A stretch of DNA of 64,000 bases from positions 930,001 through 994,000 of the forward strand of contig JAGVVL010000015.1 in assembly GCA_018287875.1 (NCBI GenBank), written 5' to 3'. The notes beneath the pieces are model-generated. The model saw nothing but the letters and a program-made list of their open reading frames with translations. It was not told where the DNA came from and ran no database searches. A program made the position numbers and the translations under genes. This DNA comes from Nigrospora sphaerica. Lineage: Eukaryota > Ascomycota > Sordariomycetes > Amphisphaeriales > Apiosporaceae. Shown in pieces: positions 33,324 to 45,498 of this stretch (position 1 is the stretch's first letter; each line of letters begins with the position of its first letter).

Positions 33324-35283
33324 ATGAACCGAATCCTGACGGCTTCAACGCGGAGGCTGCCCCGGTTGCAAGCCCGTACGACTCTCGGTCAGAGCTGGCG
33401 GTCTCTCTGTCGCAGTGATGCCTCTTTTCCCCCCAAAGCTCTCAGCGTAGGGAGCTGTTGGAGCAGGGCCGTCAGCGAAAGCTCCCGGGGCACAACCGAG
33501 AAGCAGAGCCAGGAAACCAGCGAGCCGGAGCCCAAGGTCGAGACCAAGCCGTACTACGTGACTACGCCCATATTCTACGTCAACGCCGGTAAGATGCAAT
33601 GGGCAACTGGCAGCTCGGCAGGGCGAAACGTGCTGACAACGGCCCCATCCGTCAAACCGCAGCCCCTCATGTTGGCCATCTGCATTCCATGGTGCTCGCC
33701 GACGTCTTCAAGCGCTTCCAGACGCTGAAGGGCCGCGAGGCCTACCTCTGCACCGGTACCGACGAGCACGGCATGAAAGTCCAGCGCGCCGCCGAGCTGC
33801 AAGACGTCGCGCCCAAGATCTTCTGTGACAGCAATGCCGAGACCTTCAAGGACCTCGCCAAGAAGGCCAACCTCGCCAACGACCACTTTGTCCGTACCAC
33901 CGACCCCGAGCACCGAAAGGCCGTCGAGTATTTCTGGGATCAGTTGCGCAGGCGAGGCTACATCTACGAGACCACCCACTCGGGCTGGTACTGCGTGAGC
34001 GACGAGGCCTTCTACCCCGAGAGCATGGTGGCCAAGCAGGTGTCCACCGTGACGGGCAAGAGCTACATGGCATCCACCGAGACGGGCAATGCCGTCGAAT
34101 GGACCGAGGAGAAGAACTACCACTTCCGCCTGACGGCGCTGAAAGAACGCCTCCTCGACTTCCTCGAGAAAAACCCCGGGTGGGTCATGCCGGCGACGCG
34201 GATGAACGAGGTGGTCAACTGGGTCAAGAACAACCTGGAAGATCTCTCCATCTCGCGTCCCGCCAGTCGGTTGAGCTGGGGCATACCCGTCCCGGGTGAC
34301 GCTGACCAGACCATCTACGTCTGGGTCGACGCCCTGATCAACTACTTGACGAAGGCGGGCTATCCCCAGTGGGACGGGCAAGCTTGCACCGAAGGGGGGT
34401 GGCCGGCCGACATTCACGTCATCGGCAAGGACATTGTGCGCTTCCACTGCGTCTACTGGCCTGCCCTGCTCATGGCTTTGGACTTGGACCTGCCCCGGCG
34501 GGTGTTGAGCCACGGCCATTGGCTCATGGGGAAACAGAAGATGTCCAAGTCCATTGGCAACGTAGTGAATCCCTTTTTCGCCATCGACCGGTGGGGCGTA
34601 GATACAATGCGGTTTTTCTTGATGCGCAATGGTGGCATCACTCATGACGCCGACTACGATAACTCATTGATTGTGACTGCGTACAAGAAAGATCTGCAGG
34701 GCAGCCTGGGCGGTCTCCTGAGTCGGGTTACGCGGTCCAAGCTATGGAACGTGGGCAGCATCGTGCGGCGAGCCCACGAGGTAAGGACGGGCTTCATGAC
34801 GGATGGTTCGAAATACTTTGTTCCCCTTGATCAAAGGTTAAAAAATGACATGGGGCGCATTTTCGAGGCGGACCTGGATCCAAGCAAGGCGCTGAAAAGC
34901 ATCATGGAAACCATCTATCGCGTATGTCTCCCGTTCGGAACCGAAACTCTGGCCCTCGATCACTAACGATGCGCCAGTGCAACGCGGTTCTTTCCGAGAC
35001 GGAGCCTTGGAATCTGGCCAAGAAGAACGAGCCCGCGGCCACGGAGGAAATGCAGCAGATCATCTTCTGGTGCGCGGAGACTCTGCGGGTTGGAGGCATT
35101 CTCCTGCAGCCGTTCATGCCCGAGAAGGCGGCTGGGCTGCTCGACAGACTCGGCGTGGACCACAGCCGCAGGACTTACGAGTATGCCGACTTCTATATGG
35201 ACGACTCCTACGGGACTTCTTTCGTGCCACTGGGAGCGGGCGCGGCGGAGGCTCTGTTCCCTCCTATTCCGGTGGAGGATTGA
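33324..35283 (+). CDS. MSM1: Mitochondrial methionyl-tRNA synthetase
   Basis: Three exons (33324-33588, 33663-34921, 34978-35283) encode 609 residues. It charges mitochondrial tRNA-Met. A Ser/Arg-rich presequence (about residues 1-60) is followed by the class I core: YYVTTPIFYVNAAPHVGHLH with the HIGH-type HVGH, TGTDEHGMKVQ, HSGWYCVSDEAFYPE, LSWGIPVPGD, IYVWVDALINYLT, IGKDIVRFHCVYWPA and the KMSKS signature at residues 381-385. The anticodon-binding helical domain follows. There is no cysteine-rich zinc knuckle, in line with bacterial/mitochondrial MetRS of this subtype. Intron 1 interrupts the signature right before APHVGH (GTAAGA...CCGCAG) and intron 2 follows METIYR. The length is close to yeast Msm1 (575). 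Confidence 0.95.
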
Positions 35284-35592
35284 GGTGGAAGAGTCCTCTG
35301 TCGCAATGAGAGAATGGCGAGTGGCCCGGAAATGTACAATAGTATAGATTCCCAGCTGTCGCGTGTGGTTGCGCGTCGGCTGCGGGCACATGGGCTGGGC
35401 GTTTTGCCGCGTCCGATATCCATGTGTAGCTCTGGCTGGGGCTTAGAAGAAGCTCCGCTCGTGGAAAAAATCTGGTTTGATGAGCATCCCACTCATCACA
35501 GTTCGCAGCGAGTGCCACAAAGGACAGGAAGCAGCGCGACGCTCCAGGTCGCTCAAACATATATACCCGCATTGAGACGCGACAGAGCCCTC
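35284..35592. other. Short intergenic between MSM1 and the acetyltransferase
   Basis: About 310 bases serving as 3' flank and promoter. Nothing else is seen. Confidence 0.45.
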
Positions 35593-36538
35593 ATGAGATA
35601 CAACGAGAACACAGGTGCGACACATGCCCACCGTTACAGCGAGGGAATTTGCTAACGCGCCCTCGGTCGGCCACAGCCATCGCCGGCGGCGAAGTGCTGC
35701 TCGTGCCCTACGACGCGCACCATGTGCCGCAGTACCACGCGTGGATGGAAGACGCCGTACGTGCCCGAGGATGCGCACGCTCTCCCCCACTTGTCCCCCC
35801 TTTTACTCCCATCGCCGCCGCCCCACGAACACGGACTGACGGGGAGCATCACAGGCCATCCGCGAGGCCACGGCGTCGGACCGCCTGACCCTCGCTGAGG
35901 AGTACGAGAACCAGGTGTCGTGGCGCACGTCGGCCGACAAGCTAACATTTATCCTCTGCCGCGCGCGCCCCTCGCAGCCGACGTCCGCCGACGCCGACGA
36001 CAACGAGGACGCGTCGGCGGTGGCGGGCCGCGACGACGTGCCGGAGCGCATGGTGGGCGACATCAACCTCTTCCTGACGCCGTGGGAGGACGACGCCGAT
36101 GACGCCGACGCCGACGCGCAAGCCGACGGCGCCGAGGGGACGTACGTCCGGGCCGAGGTGGACGTGATGATTGCGCGCGCGGCGGACCGGGGCCGGGGGC
36201 TTGGGCGGGCGGCGGTGCGGGCGCTGCTCTGCTTCGTGGCACGGCACGCGGCGGGCCTGCTGCGCGAGTACGCGGCGGCCGGGGCCGGGGCTGGGTCCGG
36301 GAGTGCCGCCGCCCCCGCGCTCCGCGAGTTCGTCGCCCGCATCCAGGCCAGCAACGCCGGCAGCCTCGCCCTGTTCGCCGGCCTCGGCTTCCGCCAGCGC
36401 GGCGGCGTCAACTACTTCGGCGAGGTCGAGATGGTCCGCCCCGCCGACGCCGCGTGGGACGCGTGGGCGCGCGACGTCGCCGGCTACCGCGAGACGGCTT
36501 ACGACCGGTCCGTTCCGCCGCCGGCCGCGGGCTCGTGA
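35593..36538 (+). CDS. GNAT-fold N-acetyltransferase, NAT9-like
   Basis: Three exons (35593-35614, 35677-35756, 35855-36538) encode 261 residues. The first exon has only 22 bases (MRYNENT). Conserved NAT9-type blocks are LLVPYDAHHVPQYHAWMED, REATASDRLTLAEEYENQ, SWRTSADKLTFIL, MVGDINLFL, AEVDVMIARAADRGRGLGRA (acetyl-CoA binding R-G-x-G type), RIQASNAGSLALFAGLGFRQ and VNYFGEVEM. Two acidic/Ala-rich insertions (about 80-135 and 175-190) are low in complexity and match the very high GC of this gene. The family catalyses acetyl transfer from acetyl-CoA. Metazoan NAT9 is tied to tubulin acetylation and microtubule stability, but the fungal substrate is not known. The two introns restore the expected WMED-x-AIREATAS junction. 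Confidence 0.85.
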
Positions 36539-36797
36539 GGCGGGGCCCCCGGGCTGTTTTGGGGGCGCTCTCACGTAACGAAAGAGGCATAGATGGGCCC
36601 TCGATGCGGTTTGCCCCCCAGCCCTCCAAAAGCAGCCAACCTTGTATAGATAGTATCTCGTATATCGCCCACCGGACCAAAACACCACTCGCCAAAACGC
36701 CAAGGACCGCCTTGAATCCAGCCCGTTTCCAACATACCCATGTGTAGGGGATGAACCCCCCTCCTCTCCCTCCCCCTCTCAACACCGCCAGTGCCCC

Positions 36798-37941
36798 CTA
36801 TTGAATGTTGAACGTGTCCTTGTAGGCCTTAAGCAGCTCCAGCGAGATGTTGGAGCCGCCGCACACGATGAGGACGATGTTCTTGCGGCTCCATTCGTCG
36901 GCGGTCAGGCCGTCGCCGAGGAGGTCGCGCAGCATGCCGTTGTAGGCGCAGCAGACGGCGGCGCCGCACGACACCTCGACCAGGAGGCGGGCGTCGTCGG
37001 CGAGGCGCACCGAGCCCATGGCGGCCTCGGCGTCGGAGACGACGGCGCTGACGAGGTGGGCCTCCTTGGACCACTCGAAGGCGCGGGCCGACACGGTGGC
37101 GGCGCCGAGGTTGGTGGCGATGCTCGTGATCTTGGGTAGAGTCACGAGGCGGCCGGCGCGGACGCTGGCGTTCAGGCTCTCGGCGCCCTCGGTCTCGACG
37201 GCGAGGACGCGGGGCTTTCGGCCGGCGGCGGCGGCGGCCCAGGGCTTCTGGGCCTCGATGCCGGCCATGATGCCGTTGAGCAGGCCGCCGCCGCCGACGC
37301 TACAGACGATGGCGTCGGGGGCGACGGGGGGGACGGCGCCGGCGGCGGGGCGCAGCAGGGGCGGCAGCTGGCGGGCCAGCTCGTCGACAAGGGTGCTCGC
37401 GCCCTCCCAGATGTGCGGGTGGTCGAAGGGCGGCACGTAGACGCCGGCGGGGTCGCGCGCGAGCAGCTCGTCGCGCATGTGGGCGTCGGCGGCGGCCCAG
37501 TGGGCGCCCGTCTGGTGCACGCGGGCGCCGAGCCGGCGCAGCTTGGCCACCATGTGCGCCGGCGTCACCGTCGGCATCACGATGGTGCAGGGCCGCGCCA
37601 GCGCCACGGCCGCCGTGGCGCAGGCGAGCCCCGCGTTGCCGCCCGACGAGCAGTAAAAGTGCACCCGCTCCGGCGTCGCGCTGGCCCGCAGCGCCCGCGC
37701 CATCATGTTACCGATGCCGCGTGACTTGAACGAGCCCGACGGCTGCAGGTTCTCGAGCTTCAGGAAGATGTTGCTGTTCCCCCCCCCAACCCCTCGGGCG
37801 TCAGCGGGCCCGGGAGACGCGGTACAAGACGGAAGGAGCGGCCGCTTACCATCCCGCGGCCGCGGATAGAGCCGTCGACGGAATACATGGCGTCTCTATC
37901 CAGAGGTTCTGGGGTTCGGGCTCCTGCGTGTAAGAACCCAT
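36798..37941 (-). CDS. PLP-dependent L-serine/L-threonine dehydratase (serine deaminase)
   Basis: Two exons (37941-37850, 37773-36798) encode 355 residues. Exon 1 (MGSYTQ...NLWIETPCIPSTALSAAAG) joins exon 2 (CNIFLKLENLQPSGSFKSRG), giving the fold-type II signature with the PLP lysine at K47. The phosphate-binding loop is GGGGLLNG at about 191-198, with CSSGGNAGLA at 72-81 contacting the substrate carboxylate and a late CGGSNISLE. The enzyme deaminates serine (and usually threonine) to the 2-oxo acid plus ammonia, like yeast Cha1 and animal serine dehydratase. The length is typical for that class, without the ACT regulatory domain of biosynthetic Ilv1. The 76-base intron contains a run of eight or nine guanines on the coding strand next to its acceptor, which is unusual. 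It converges with the acetyltransferase gene, 259 bases stop to stop. Confidence 0.92.
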
Positions 37942-39738
37942 TGTGTGAACGGGGTCGGTGCTGGGCTGGGATATATCCTGGCACTCGATGGGATGTGAAA
38001 CAATCTCTGGTTGGCAAGGTAGTTTGCCACTGTCACGCCGAAAAGGACAACAAAGGGTCCACCGATCGCAGAAGCCGGACGGGGGCAGAGTAGAGGTAGG
38101 TCAACGAGGACCGGTACGGCTCAAAATATTGCTGGCGGGGTTGTGGCAACGATGGTACAGGCGAGAACATTGCATAGGGACTCGGGGACGGAAGAGGCTG
38201 GCGTTTTTATAGGCACGAGGTTGACTGGCCGCGGAAGACGCGGGGCGAGGTACCTCAAAGCGATGATATGTTGGCATTGTTCATCACTTGCGATAGATAC
38301 AAACGATAGACGGATGCTCGCCATGTGGGTCAGGAGAGGTCTGAATGCTCTGGACCCCAGTACTTAGATCGTACATACGTGAGCCGCCGGAGGGGTGTAT
38401 CCATCTCCAGCTCGGCCGGGCTCCGACTGCGGGTGTATTACTGTGTATGTAGTCGCAATAAGTGCTTACGGCTGTCCCATGATACCCCGTCTCTAGGGGT
38501 CCAGGCGGATCTGCCAGCCCCCGGTCCGGCCATCGGGAGCAGTACCCATTGGTACCTACGAAGGATATGCAGGGGCGTTCGAAGCCCATGGACGTGTCGC
38601 TTTAGAACGTGCGGAGAGAAAAAGCTGGACCGCTGGCGCCCTGGCAGCGACATGAGCTCCACCACCTCGCCGCACGCACTTTCAATGGATAGTGGCTCGA
38701 ATCCGCAACCTGGGACCGACAGGGAAGTCCATCCATCTACTCCGCCCCAGCGCGAACACGGCGTCCGGATTCCAGTCATGCGACGGCTTGGTACAACTAC
38801 CCTACGTGTTGAACCAAGTGCAACTACTTGCAGGTCATTTTTCGTCACACCAGCATGGGTCTCACCCCGGGAAACGCTAGGACCCGAGACCTCGAGGCCA
38901 GAAACAGCGTCTGCCGTCCGGCGCTTGCCGTAGAAAGCCGGGCGGCCCGCGACCGAGTATAGCCTTGGGGTTTCCATTACCCTAGAAATACTCGCCCTTT
39001 ACCCTAGAATTACCCTATACAATCGATATGCCGGCCTCAATGGCGTCCAAACACCCTCGCCCTATCATGATCACACGCGCGCCTAGACATGCAGAGCTTG
39101 CGCGGACCCGGGCATGTGTGTGCGTTTGGCTTATCCTTCTCGCCCGTAGCGCACCAAGTCGAATACCCAGACCCTTCCGGTCGCTACCTCCCTAAAGCAT
39201 GCAAGGCCTTGCATACTCTATACGTGGGGCACTTTGCCCGAGTAGGCAACTAATGAGGGAGAAGGGGAGGGGGAATATACGGAGGGAGGGTGGAAGTCGT
39301 TCTGCTCCACGCGACCATCCAGGCCCGGAGCCATAACAACACAGAACGCCACGCCTTTCATCCATCTGCACACGCCCGCCTGGGACCCCTCGCGGCCAGC
39401 AGAACCAGTCGGTTCTGCGATTGTCGGTGTACGGGCTCTGCTTTGCCCGGCGTTGCCTCACCTACTTGTACAAAAACACATGGAGATAGCGCCGGGGCGT
39501 CCGTGGACTGGGTCCCAGGGCAGCTTGCCCCAAGGGAGCGGCGGACGTCAGAAAGGGATGCGCAGCGTGCTGCTGTATGCGAATACAAACACCAGGACAG
39601 CCGGGAGAGAGAATATGTGTGTATCGTGCGTGGGAAGCGGGAATTTATTTGACAGTACTCAGCGGGCCGTCTCTCGTCCCTCCTTCTCCTCCTCCTCCTC
39701 CTCCTCCTCCTCCTCCTCCTCCTCTGCCCCCTCTCGCC
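37942..39738. other. Intergenic; microsatellite, no supported gene
   Basis: 1.8 kb between the dehydratase start and the Mtr2-like stop. A 179-codon frame on the minus strand (38438-38977) has no family-like blocks and was not accepted. A CTC microsatellite lies at about 39685-39724. Confidence 0.45.
39685..39724 (+). repeat. CTC trinucleotide microsatellite, about 13 units
   Basis: An uninterrupted CTC/CCT run lies about 15-50 bases beyond the Mtr2-like stop codon. On that gene's own strand it is a GAG/GGA tract in the 3' untranslated region. Confidence 0.9.
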
Positions 39739-40302
39739 TTAGAAGGAGCGAAAGTTCTGGCTCGCGATCAGCCAGGCCCGGGCGTTCCGAGAGGCGCGGC
39801 GGCCGTGGGCCTCCCAGTGCGGCACCAGGATGAAGGCGTCGTTGAAGCCCTTCTCGACGGCGTCCTCGCCCTTGCCAAGCTTGAGGGTGCCGCTGACGTT
39901 GACGGCGATGCTGGTCTTGTCGCCGTTCTTGCTGGGCGTCGGGTCCGGCGCGCCGATGATGTAGTGCGGGTTGACGGGGTGCCCGTCGAACGACTGCACG
40001 TCGTACTGCACGGGGCCGCCCTGCGCATCCAACAGCGCCTCGTACTCGGCCACGCCGGCGCAGACGTGCCCGTTGATGCTGATGTCGGGCTTGAGCCCGG
40101 CCTCGCTCAGCTTGGCCGAGGCCGACACGTAGAAGTGCGCCGGGCTCTGCCGCTTCTCCAGCACGAGGTAGTAGTGGTCCACAAAGTTGGTGGCCGCTGC
40201 GCACGCCCGTCAGTCGCGGGAGGGGAAAAATCAATCGCCCTCTCTCATCGACGTACCTTCGCTGGCCACTTTGGCCTGCGTCTCGAGTGTAGGAAGCGAC
40301 AT
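39739..40302 (-). CDS. MTR2: NTF2-like mRNA export factor, Mtr2-type
   Basis: Two exons (40302-40257, 40196-39739) encode 167 residues. Exon 1 is MSLPTLETQAKVASE and the GTACGT...GCGCAG intron joins it to AATNFVDHYYLVLEK. The body is one NTF2-like alpha+beta domain: FYVSASAKLSEAGLKPDISING, an EYEALLDAQGG turn, VQSFDGHPVNPHY, then a loop, SIAVNVSGTLKLG, FNDAFILVPHWEA and a final strand WLIASQNFRSF. In yeast, Mtr2 pairs with Mex67 and the dimer carries mRNA through nuclear pores. Sequence identity within the family is low, so assignment rests on length, the domain order and the VPHWEA...SQNFR end; another NTF2-like protein cannot be excluded. Confidence 0.7.
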
Positions 40303-41330
40303 GGCGTGAGGAATACGATGGGATGGGATGTATGGCCGGAGCTGTCTCCCCCACTTTTGCTGTCTGGTCCGAGGTGAGTGGCGATTGCAGCAGAATTTGG
40401 TCGAATCGCTGGCCTTGAAGCACCCTACTTCTAGGCCTCTTGGTTCGATACTCCGCTGTGGCCTTGTTCCCACTTGGATTCTCACGACGCAGAGTAGAGG
40501 TCGGTCAGCGCGTTCGAGCCGACGAACATGTTTTTTGAAGGTCGAGGGAAACCCGACTTTATGAGTCACTTCTATATGTACACGCAGTTGCGTAGGTACA
40601 CCCATCCCAAATGTACGTCAGTACCTGCCTAGTGTCCACCCAACGCAGCCTGTCTGTAGTTGGGATGCTACACGAGACTTAATGTCCCCCCTCAAAACAC
40701 CCACACGAGTCCGTACCTGCCCAGCTACTAGATATCGACATAGGTCATAAATATCCAGTTTCACAGCTCCATCCACACCCACCTCTCTTTGGTATATTTG
40801 ACGCAAACCAGGAGCTGTGAGGCATTAACCTTTCGAGGCCGTCCAATTCCTCAAACCATAGGCCATCACTGGTATTACATGGAATTCATGAGTATGCAAA
40901 CAAGCCTCAAAGAATTTCAAAACAACCTATTCTGGCTAAGAAGCAACGTTTTTTATTCAGCAATCAGCCCAAGAGCTTTCCCTCGTTGTCCAGGCGGGTA
41001 TCATAACTATTGGCCCGTGGTGGAAGACGCGTGCAACCGTCGCGGCGCTCAGAACTCCGCAGCACCTATGAACAGGCAAAAGCAATTCAACGTATACATC
41101 AATCATTGGCCTCTGCTTCGTGACCTTCATAACTCTCTGACGAAAAAACTATGCACAAGCAAAAACAGAAGGCGCATGGCATATTCCATGCCCGGTACTC
41201 CTGACATGTGTGTTATGGGGACAAGTCCCATCAGTGGACTTGAGACAAGACACTCAACGGGGTAGTGGCAACACGAGAGAGTGGGGGTGTAGGGGAAAGC
41301 GGTGCCATAAAGAAGACTTTTGGGGGGACT
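40303..41330. other. Intergenic between the Mtr2-like gene (5' end) and RAD16 (3' end)
   Basis: Promoter of the Mtr2-like gene at the left and 3' flank of RAD16 at the right. A 158-codon plus-strand frame (40789-41265) shows no domain-like sequence and was not accepted. Confidence 0.45.
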
Positions 41331-44300
41331 CTAGTTGCCTCGGAAGAGGAATTGGAGGTCCTCGGGAGTCAGGGACTCCATGGCAGCATCGTCAGAGTTG
41401 ATCGTCGAGTTGATCATGTTTGTCTTCTTCTCCTGGAGGAGAACCATACGGCTTTCGACGGAATCCTCAATGCAGAGACGTGTGATGATACAAGGACGCG
41501 TCTGGCCAATGCGATGGCAACGATCGGCAGACTGCCACTCAGCAGCCGGGTTCCACCACCTTTGATTGACTTGTCAGTATAGACTCCAAACTGCGGCCAC
41601 GTAAGTCACTTACGGATCGACAATGAAGACACGCGAGGCCTCAGTCAAGTTGAGGGCAACGCCTCCAGCCTTGAGTGACACCAGGAAACACTCGACATCG
41701 ACGTTCTGCATGAAGTGGTTGATAGAGCCTTGTCGCTGAGCGGGTGTCATGCTGCCGTCCAGCATGACCGTCGTAATACCTGCTCGGCGAAGCCGCCACT
41801 CGATGAGCTGCAACATAGTGGTGAACTGTGAGAAGATGATGGACTTGTGCGTCGCGTTGTTCTTGCGCAGGCGGTGAAGCTCGTGGACGAGCAGCTCGAT
41901 CTTGGACGAGGAAGTCCAGTTCTCCATCTTGATGCGGTTAATAATGGACGATTTCTTGACCTGGGCCTCGTCCTGCTCCATCTCGGGCTGCTCCAGATCA
42001 ATGGAAAGCGGGATGTGGCAACGGGGACACTCGGGCTGGCCATCCTGGTCCTCCTGGGAATTGATGAACGTCTTAGCACAAGAGCGACAGAAGTCGTGTT
42101 TGCATCGGGATCGAATTGCTTCCTCGGCAGGTTCGTCGCAGATGCAGCAGACCAGAATGTTCTGTCCGCCCTCGGTCGACTTCTTCAAAATCAGGTCGGG
42201 GTGGTCGGCAACTTGGCGCATCTGCATGATCAGGCCAAAAATGTTGGCATAGTTGTTTAGCATAACGCCTTGGGCCACATAGGTGTCGAACTTGCGCTTG
42301 CTGCTCGACATGATGCTGTTAGCAAAGTCGTTCTCGACCTCGCCGAAGTACTGGCTATCGACGTAGATTTCCTTGACCGGAAGCTCCATGGAGTTGGTGT
42401 GGTCCTTCTTCAAGCGCCGGAGCATGATGCGCTCCGTCAGAAGACGCAGCTTCTGGAAGGCCTCTGCGCCCGGGCCATGGTTGCCATGCTTCTGAATGGG
42501 GTTAAGAAGCTCCTGGTTGAACACGGAGGCGTGACGCATGGAATGATGCTCGCACTGCTCGCACATGCCCTCTTCGTCTGCTGCCCAGTCCAGTTTGGTG
42601 CATGAACAGTCCTTGCAAAAATACGATGCAAAGGGCTCGATGTTGAGGAACCGCACCAACGAAAAGAACTCTCCAATACGGTTCTGGAGGGGTGTACCGG
42701 TCAGGCACCAACGATACGGCGCATTGAGGGCAAAGGTGGCCTTCGCAGTCATGGTGGTTTTGGTCTGCAGGTGAACCAGTCAATGCCGAACATGAACTCA
42801 TCATCTTCGGGAGGGGCTGGCTTACCTTGATGCAATGGGCTTCATCCAGGATGACTCGGTGATACTTGATGGAGTGAATGGCGCTCTTCTCCTTGTAGAC
42901 ACCCTCCTGACGCTTGAACCCCTTTTCCTGCTTCCGATATGTGGACTCGAGTGTGTTGTATGACATGAGCAAGACATCAAACTCCTTGAGCTCCCGAGCG
43001 GTCATGTTCCTGGCTTTGAGGTTGGTACCGTGGAATACCAGAGTCTTCAGTGCGCCGTTGGTGTACTTCTCGATCTCAGCTGTCCACTGCATCAAAGCCA
43101 CGGGTGGCACCAGAACCAGCGTGGGGTTGGGGGCTGGGTGGTCAGACATGATGAGCGAGACGGCCTGGATGGTCTTCCCAAGACCCATCTCATCACCCAG
43201 CAAACCACCTTTCCACTTGGTCTTCTCCATGGCCTGCATCCAAGCAAGGCCCTCCAACTGGAAAGGCTTGAGCTGCTGTGTAATGGCGGAGGGCTGTGCA
43301 GCTTTGCCTGCATTGAGAAGAGGCATATCCTTGAGAGCCTTCCACATCGTCTTCAGCTCGGGATGGTAATGCACCAGTTTCGCACGCTCGTTAAGCGGTC
43401 CTGGGCCACCATTGGTCGGCCGATGCCCTCGGCGCCGACGGGTAGGAATTGGAAGGGGGTCTTCAATGTTACGGCCAGTACCGGCACCGGCATGAGCACG
43501 GGCACGAGCACCATTGCCGGTGGAATAATCACCTTCATCTTCCGTATAAGCCTCAGAGGCGTCGTCATAATCGTCGTCAAAATCATCGTGATCATCGTCG
43601 TCGCCGGCCGTAAAATCGTCCGAATCGGCATCGGCATCGCGCTTGTAGAACACACGACGTCTGGAATCAGCCATGGGCTCATCTTCGCTGTCAAGCTCGC
43701 CATTTCTGGCCCGGCCCGGGATATTCCGCTTTGGCTTGTTCTTCTTCGAGGGAGGAGCCTGATCCATTCCATCGGATTCGTCGCTGGCGATGGGTGGCCC
43801 CTTGCGCTTTGTAGCACGGGACTGGGCCTCTGGCTTGGCCTTACCCTTGCCCTTGTTTTTAACGACAGAACCAAGTCCTTGAATGACATCGTTCATATAC
43901 TCCTCCTCGTCTTTTTCCTGGGCCTTGCTTTGGGACGCATGGGAGAGTCTACCGCTTCGCCTTCTAGATGGCAGGGACGGAGGAAGGACTGCCGCGGCTT
44001 TGTCGGCCAAGGGGTCATCCCAGTCACCGATTTCAGAATCATCGCTGGCATCCGGGCCCTGGGAGGTTGCCAAGGAGGCATGGGCAACTTTCGAGGCGCC
44101 AATTCGCGTGGATTTCCGGGCCTTGTCAAGTGTAGGGAGCTGAAGTTTCTTCGAGGATTGACTGGCGGGGACTGTGGCTGTCGACTTCTTGACTGCTGTT
44201 GAGGGCACAGGGGTGACGACATTGCTGGTAGCGGGCGTCGAATACTCGCCACTCTCAGAGCGAGAGTCCACGACACTCACAGCCGAAGAGCCAGACTCGG

Positions 44301-44454
44301 CAGGAACGGCGACCTTCCTCGGCCGACCTCGACCTCTTCTGGGAGGGGGAGAGGCAGTGGAGGGGACATTGTTGGGGGTGCTCGTACCGACACTTGCAGC
44401 ATCTGTTTCTGGACCCTCCTGCAAAGCAAGCGAGCGTCTAGTTCGCGGCGCCAT
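41331..44454 (-). CDS. RAD16: DNA repair SNF2-family ATPase/RING protein Rad16
   Basis: Three exons (44454-42826, 42764-41614, 41559-41331) encode 1002 residues. It works with Rad7 in nucleotide excision repair of non-transcribed DNA, as an ATP-driven translocase and ubiquitin-ligase component in the nucleus. The N-terminal 350 residues are disordered and charged, with an AT-hook-like RRGRGRPRK at 39-47 and acidic runs near 270-310. The SNF2 domain has GDEMGLGKT at 420-428 and DEAH at 537-540, then LTGTPLQN. A cysteine-rich insert (CKDC...CEQC, about 593-615) precedes a C3HC4 RING at about 749-792 ([20 protein letters not shown], then CPRC). The helicase C domain ends [11 protein letters not shown] and HRIGQTRP. 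Intron 2 splits the DPWWNP motif, and both splices restore it exactly. The start is the Met before PRTRRSLAL; the frame is open upstream but that part is not protein-like. RAD7 lies divergently upstream. Confidence 0.95.
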
Positions 44455-45462
44455 CCTGAGCAGTTTTGCTGGTGCGGATGAACTATGGGTGTGAGGAATG
44501 TGCCAGAAATGTGTAATCGCTGCTGCACCAGTCCCGCTCAGCAGGACAAGAACAGTTATGTGTGGATGAGGTGGAAGGGGATCGATCAATAGCGAGAGAC
44601 TAGGAAGAGGTAGATTGTAGGCAACCTGGTGTAGGTGAAGGATACAAAAACCCGTGCTTCCGTGGTGATCTGGCAGAGCAGGTGCAGCTCTTCATAGATG
44701 AACTGCACCTTGTACCTGTCAGAGAGGAACCACAAAGTTGCGTGAACTGTTGCGAACCCTGCCGATACTGGGGGTGGAAGGGGAATGTTGGAGGGGGATG
44801 GAGATGATGGATGGTAGTAGTTGGATGCAGGTGGCGATGGCAATGAGATGGGATGGAGATGGAAGGCGGTACAGGCGGTGCGACTTGCGATGGCAAAAGG
44901 CGGGCAAAAGAAAAACCGCCGGTCCAAAGCAATCAATCAACCCAGATGGATAGTTTCCGTCTGGCTCAAACTTCACTCGTTCCCCTTGCCTGCATTAGAT
45001 TGTTTTGCTGTGGACGAACCGAGGCTGCCAGGTCGAGAGAAGGGAAGTTGAATGTTCGCCACTGGAAAGCAAGCAATCAATGGTGGATAGCGACAGGCCC
45101 AGTCGCGCCCGAAGTCGATTATGCTGCTACCCACCGCGTCGAGGGGCACGGCTCCACGCCAAGTCCCGTGCTCATTAATCCAGATCTGGTTAGTGCATTG
45201 AAATCTCTAGGCAACAGTGGCGGGGCCGGGGCCTGAACCGGTGGCCTGGTATCCGTTCTGGAGTTCCAAGGGAGGAGGACCTGCCCGTTTAACCATGGCT
45301 TGATGGGGCCTATGAAGTGCTAGAGTACCAGACGGCCAAGCTGGAAAACGCCTTAGCAGGAAGTATACATGAGGACGGATGAGCGGGTTTGGTTACAGCG
45401 CGCTAAGCTTCCTATTATTCAGCAGCAGCAGATCGTACCTAGGTAGCTGAGGCAAAGGGCCC

Positions 45463-45498
<36 letters not shown>

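Noticed and set aside
33575..34645. 356-codon minus-strand frame
   Set aside because: Antisense shadow of MSM1, which has complete class I synthetase motifs on the plus strand.
38438..38977. 179-codon minus-strand frame
   Set aside because: No start context, splice partner or recognisable domain. Composition resembles chance frames.
38965..39030. Telomere-like TTACCCTAGAA repeats
   Set aside because: The units read CCCTAGA rather than CCCTAA, only two or three imperfect copies exist, and the site is flanked by core genes.
40789..41265. 158-codon plus-strand frame
   Set aside because: It runs into the RAD16 3' flank, with no domain and no promoter-like sequence ahead of it.
43030..44202. 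390-codon plus-strand frame
   Set aside because: Antisense shadow of the RAD16 N-terminal exon.
45180..45330. Possible minus-strand tRNA (GGTTCAGGCC resembling a B box, TTGGCCGTCTGG resembling an A box)
   Set aside because: No T-arm, D-arm or acceptor stem pairs properly when folded by eye, and the A-to-B spacing is too long without an evident intron. tRNAscan-SE would settle it.
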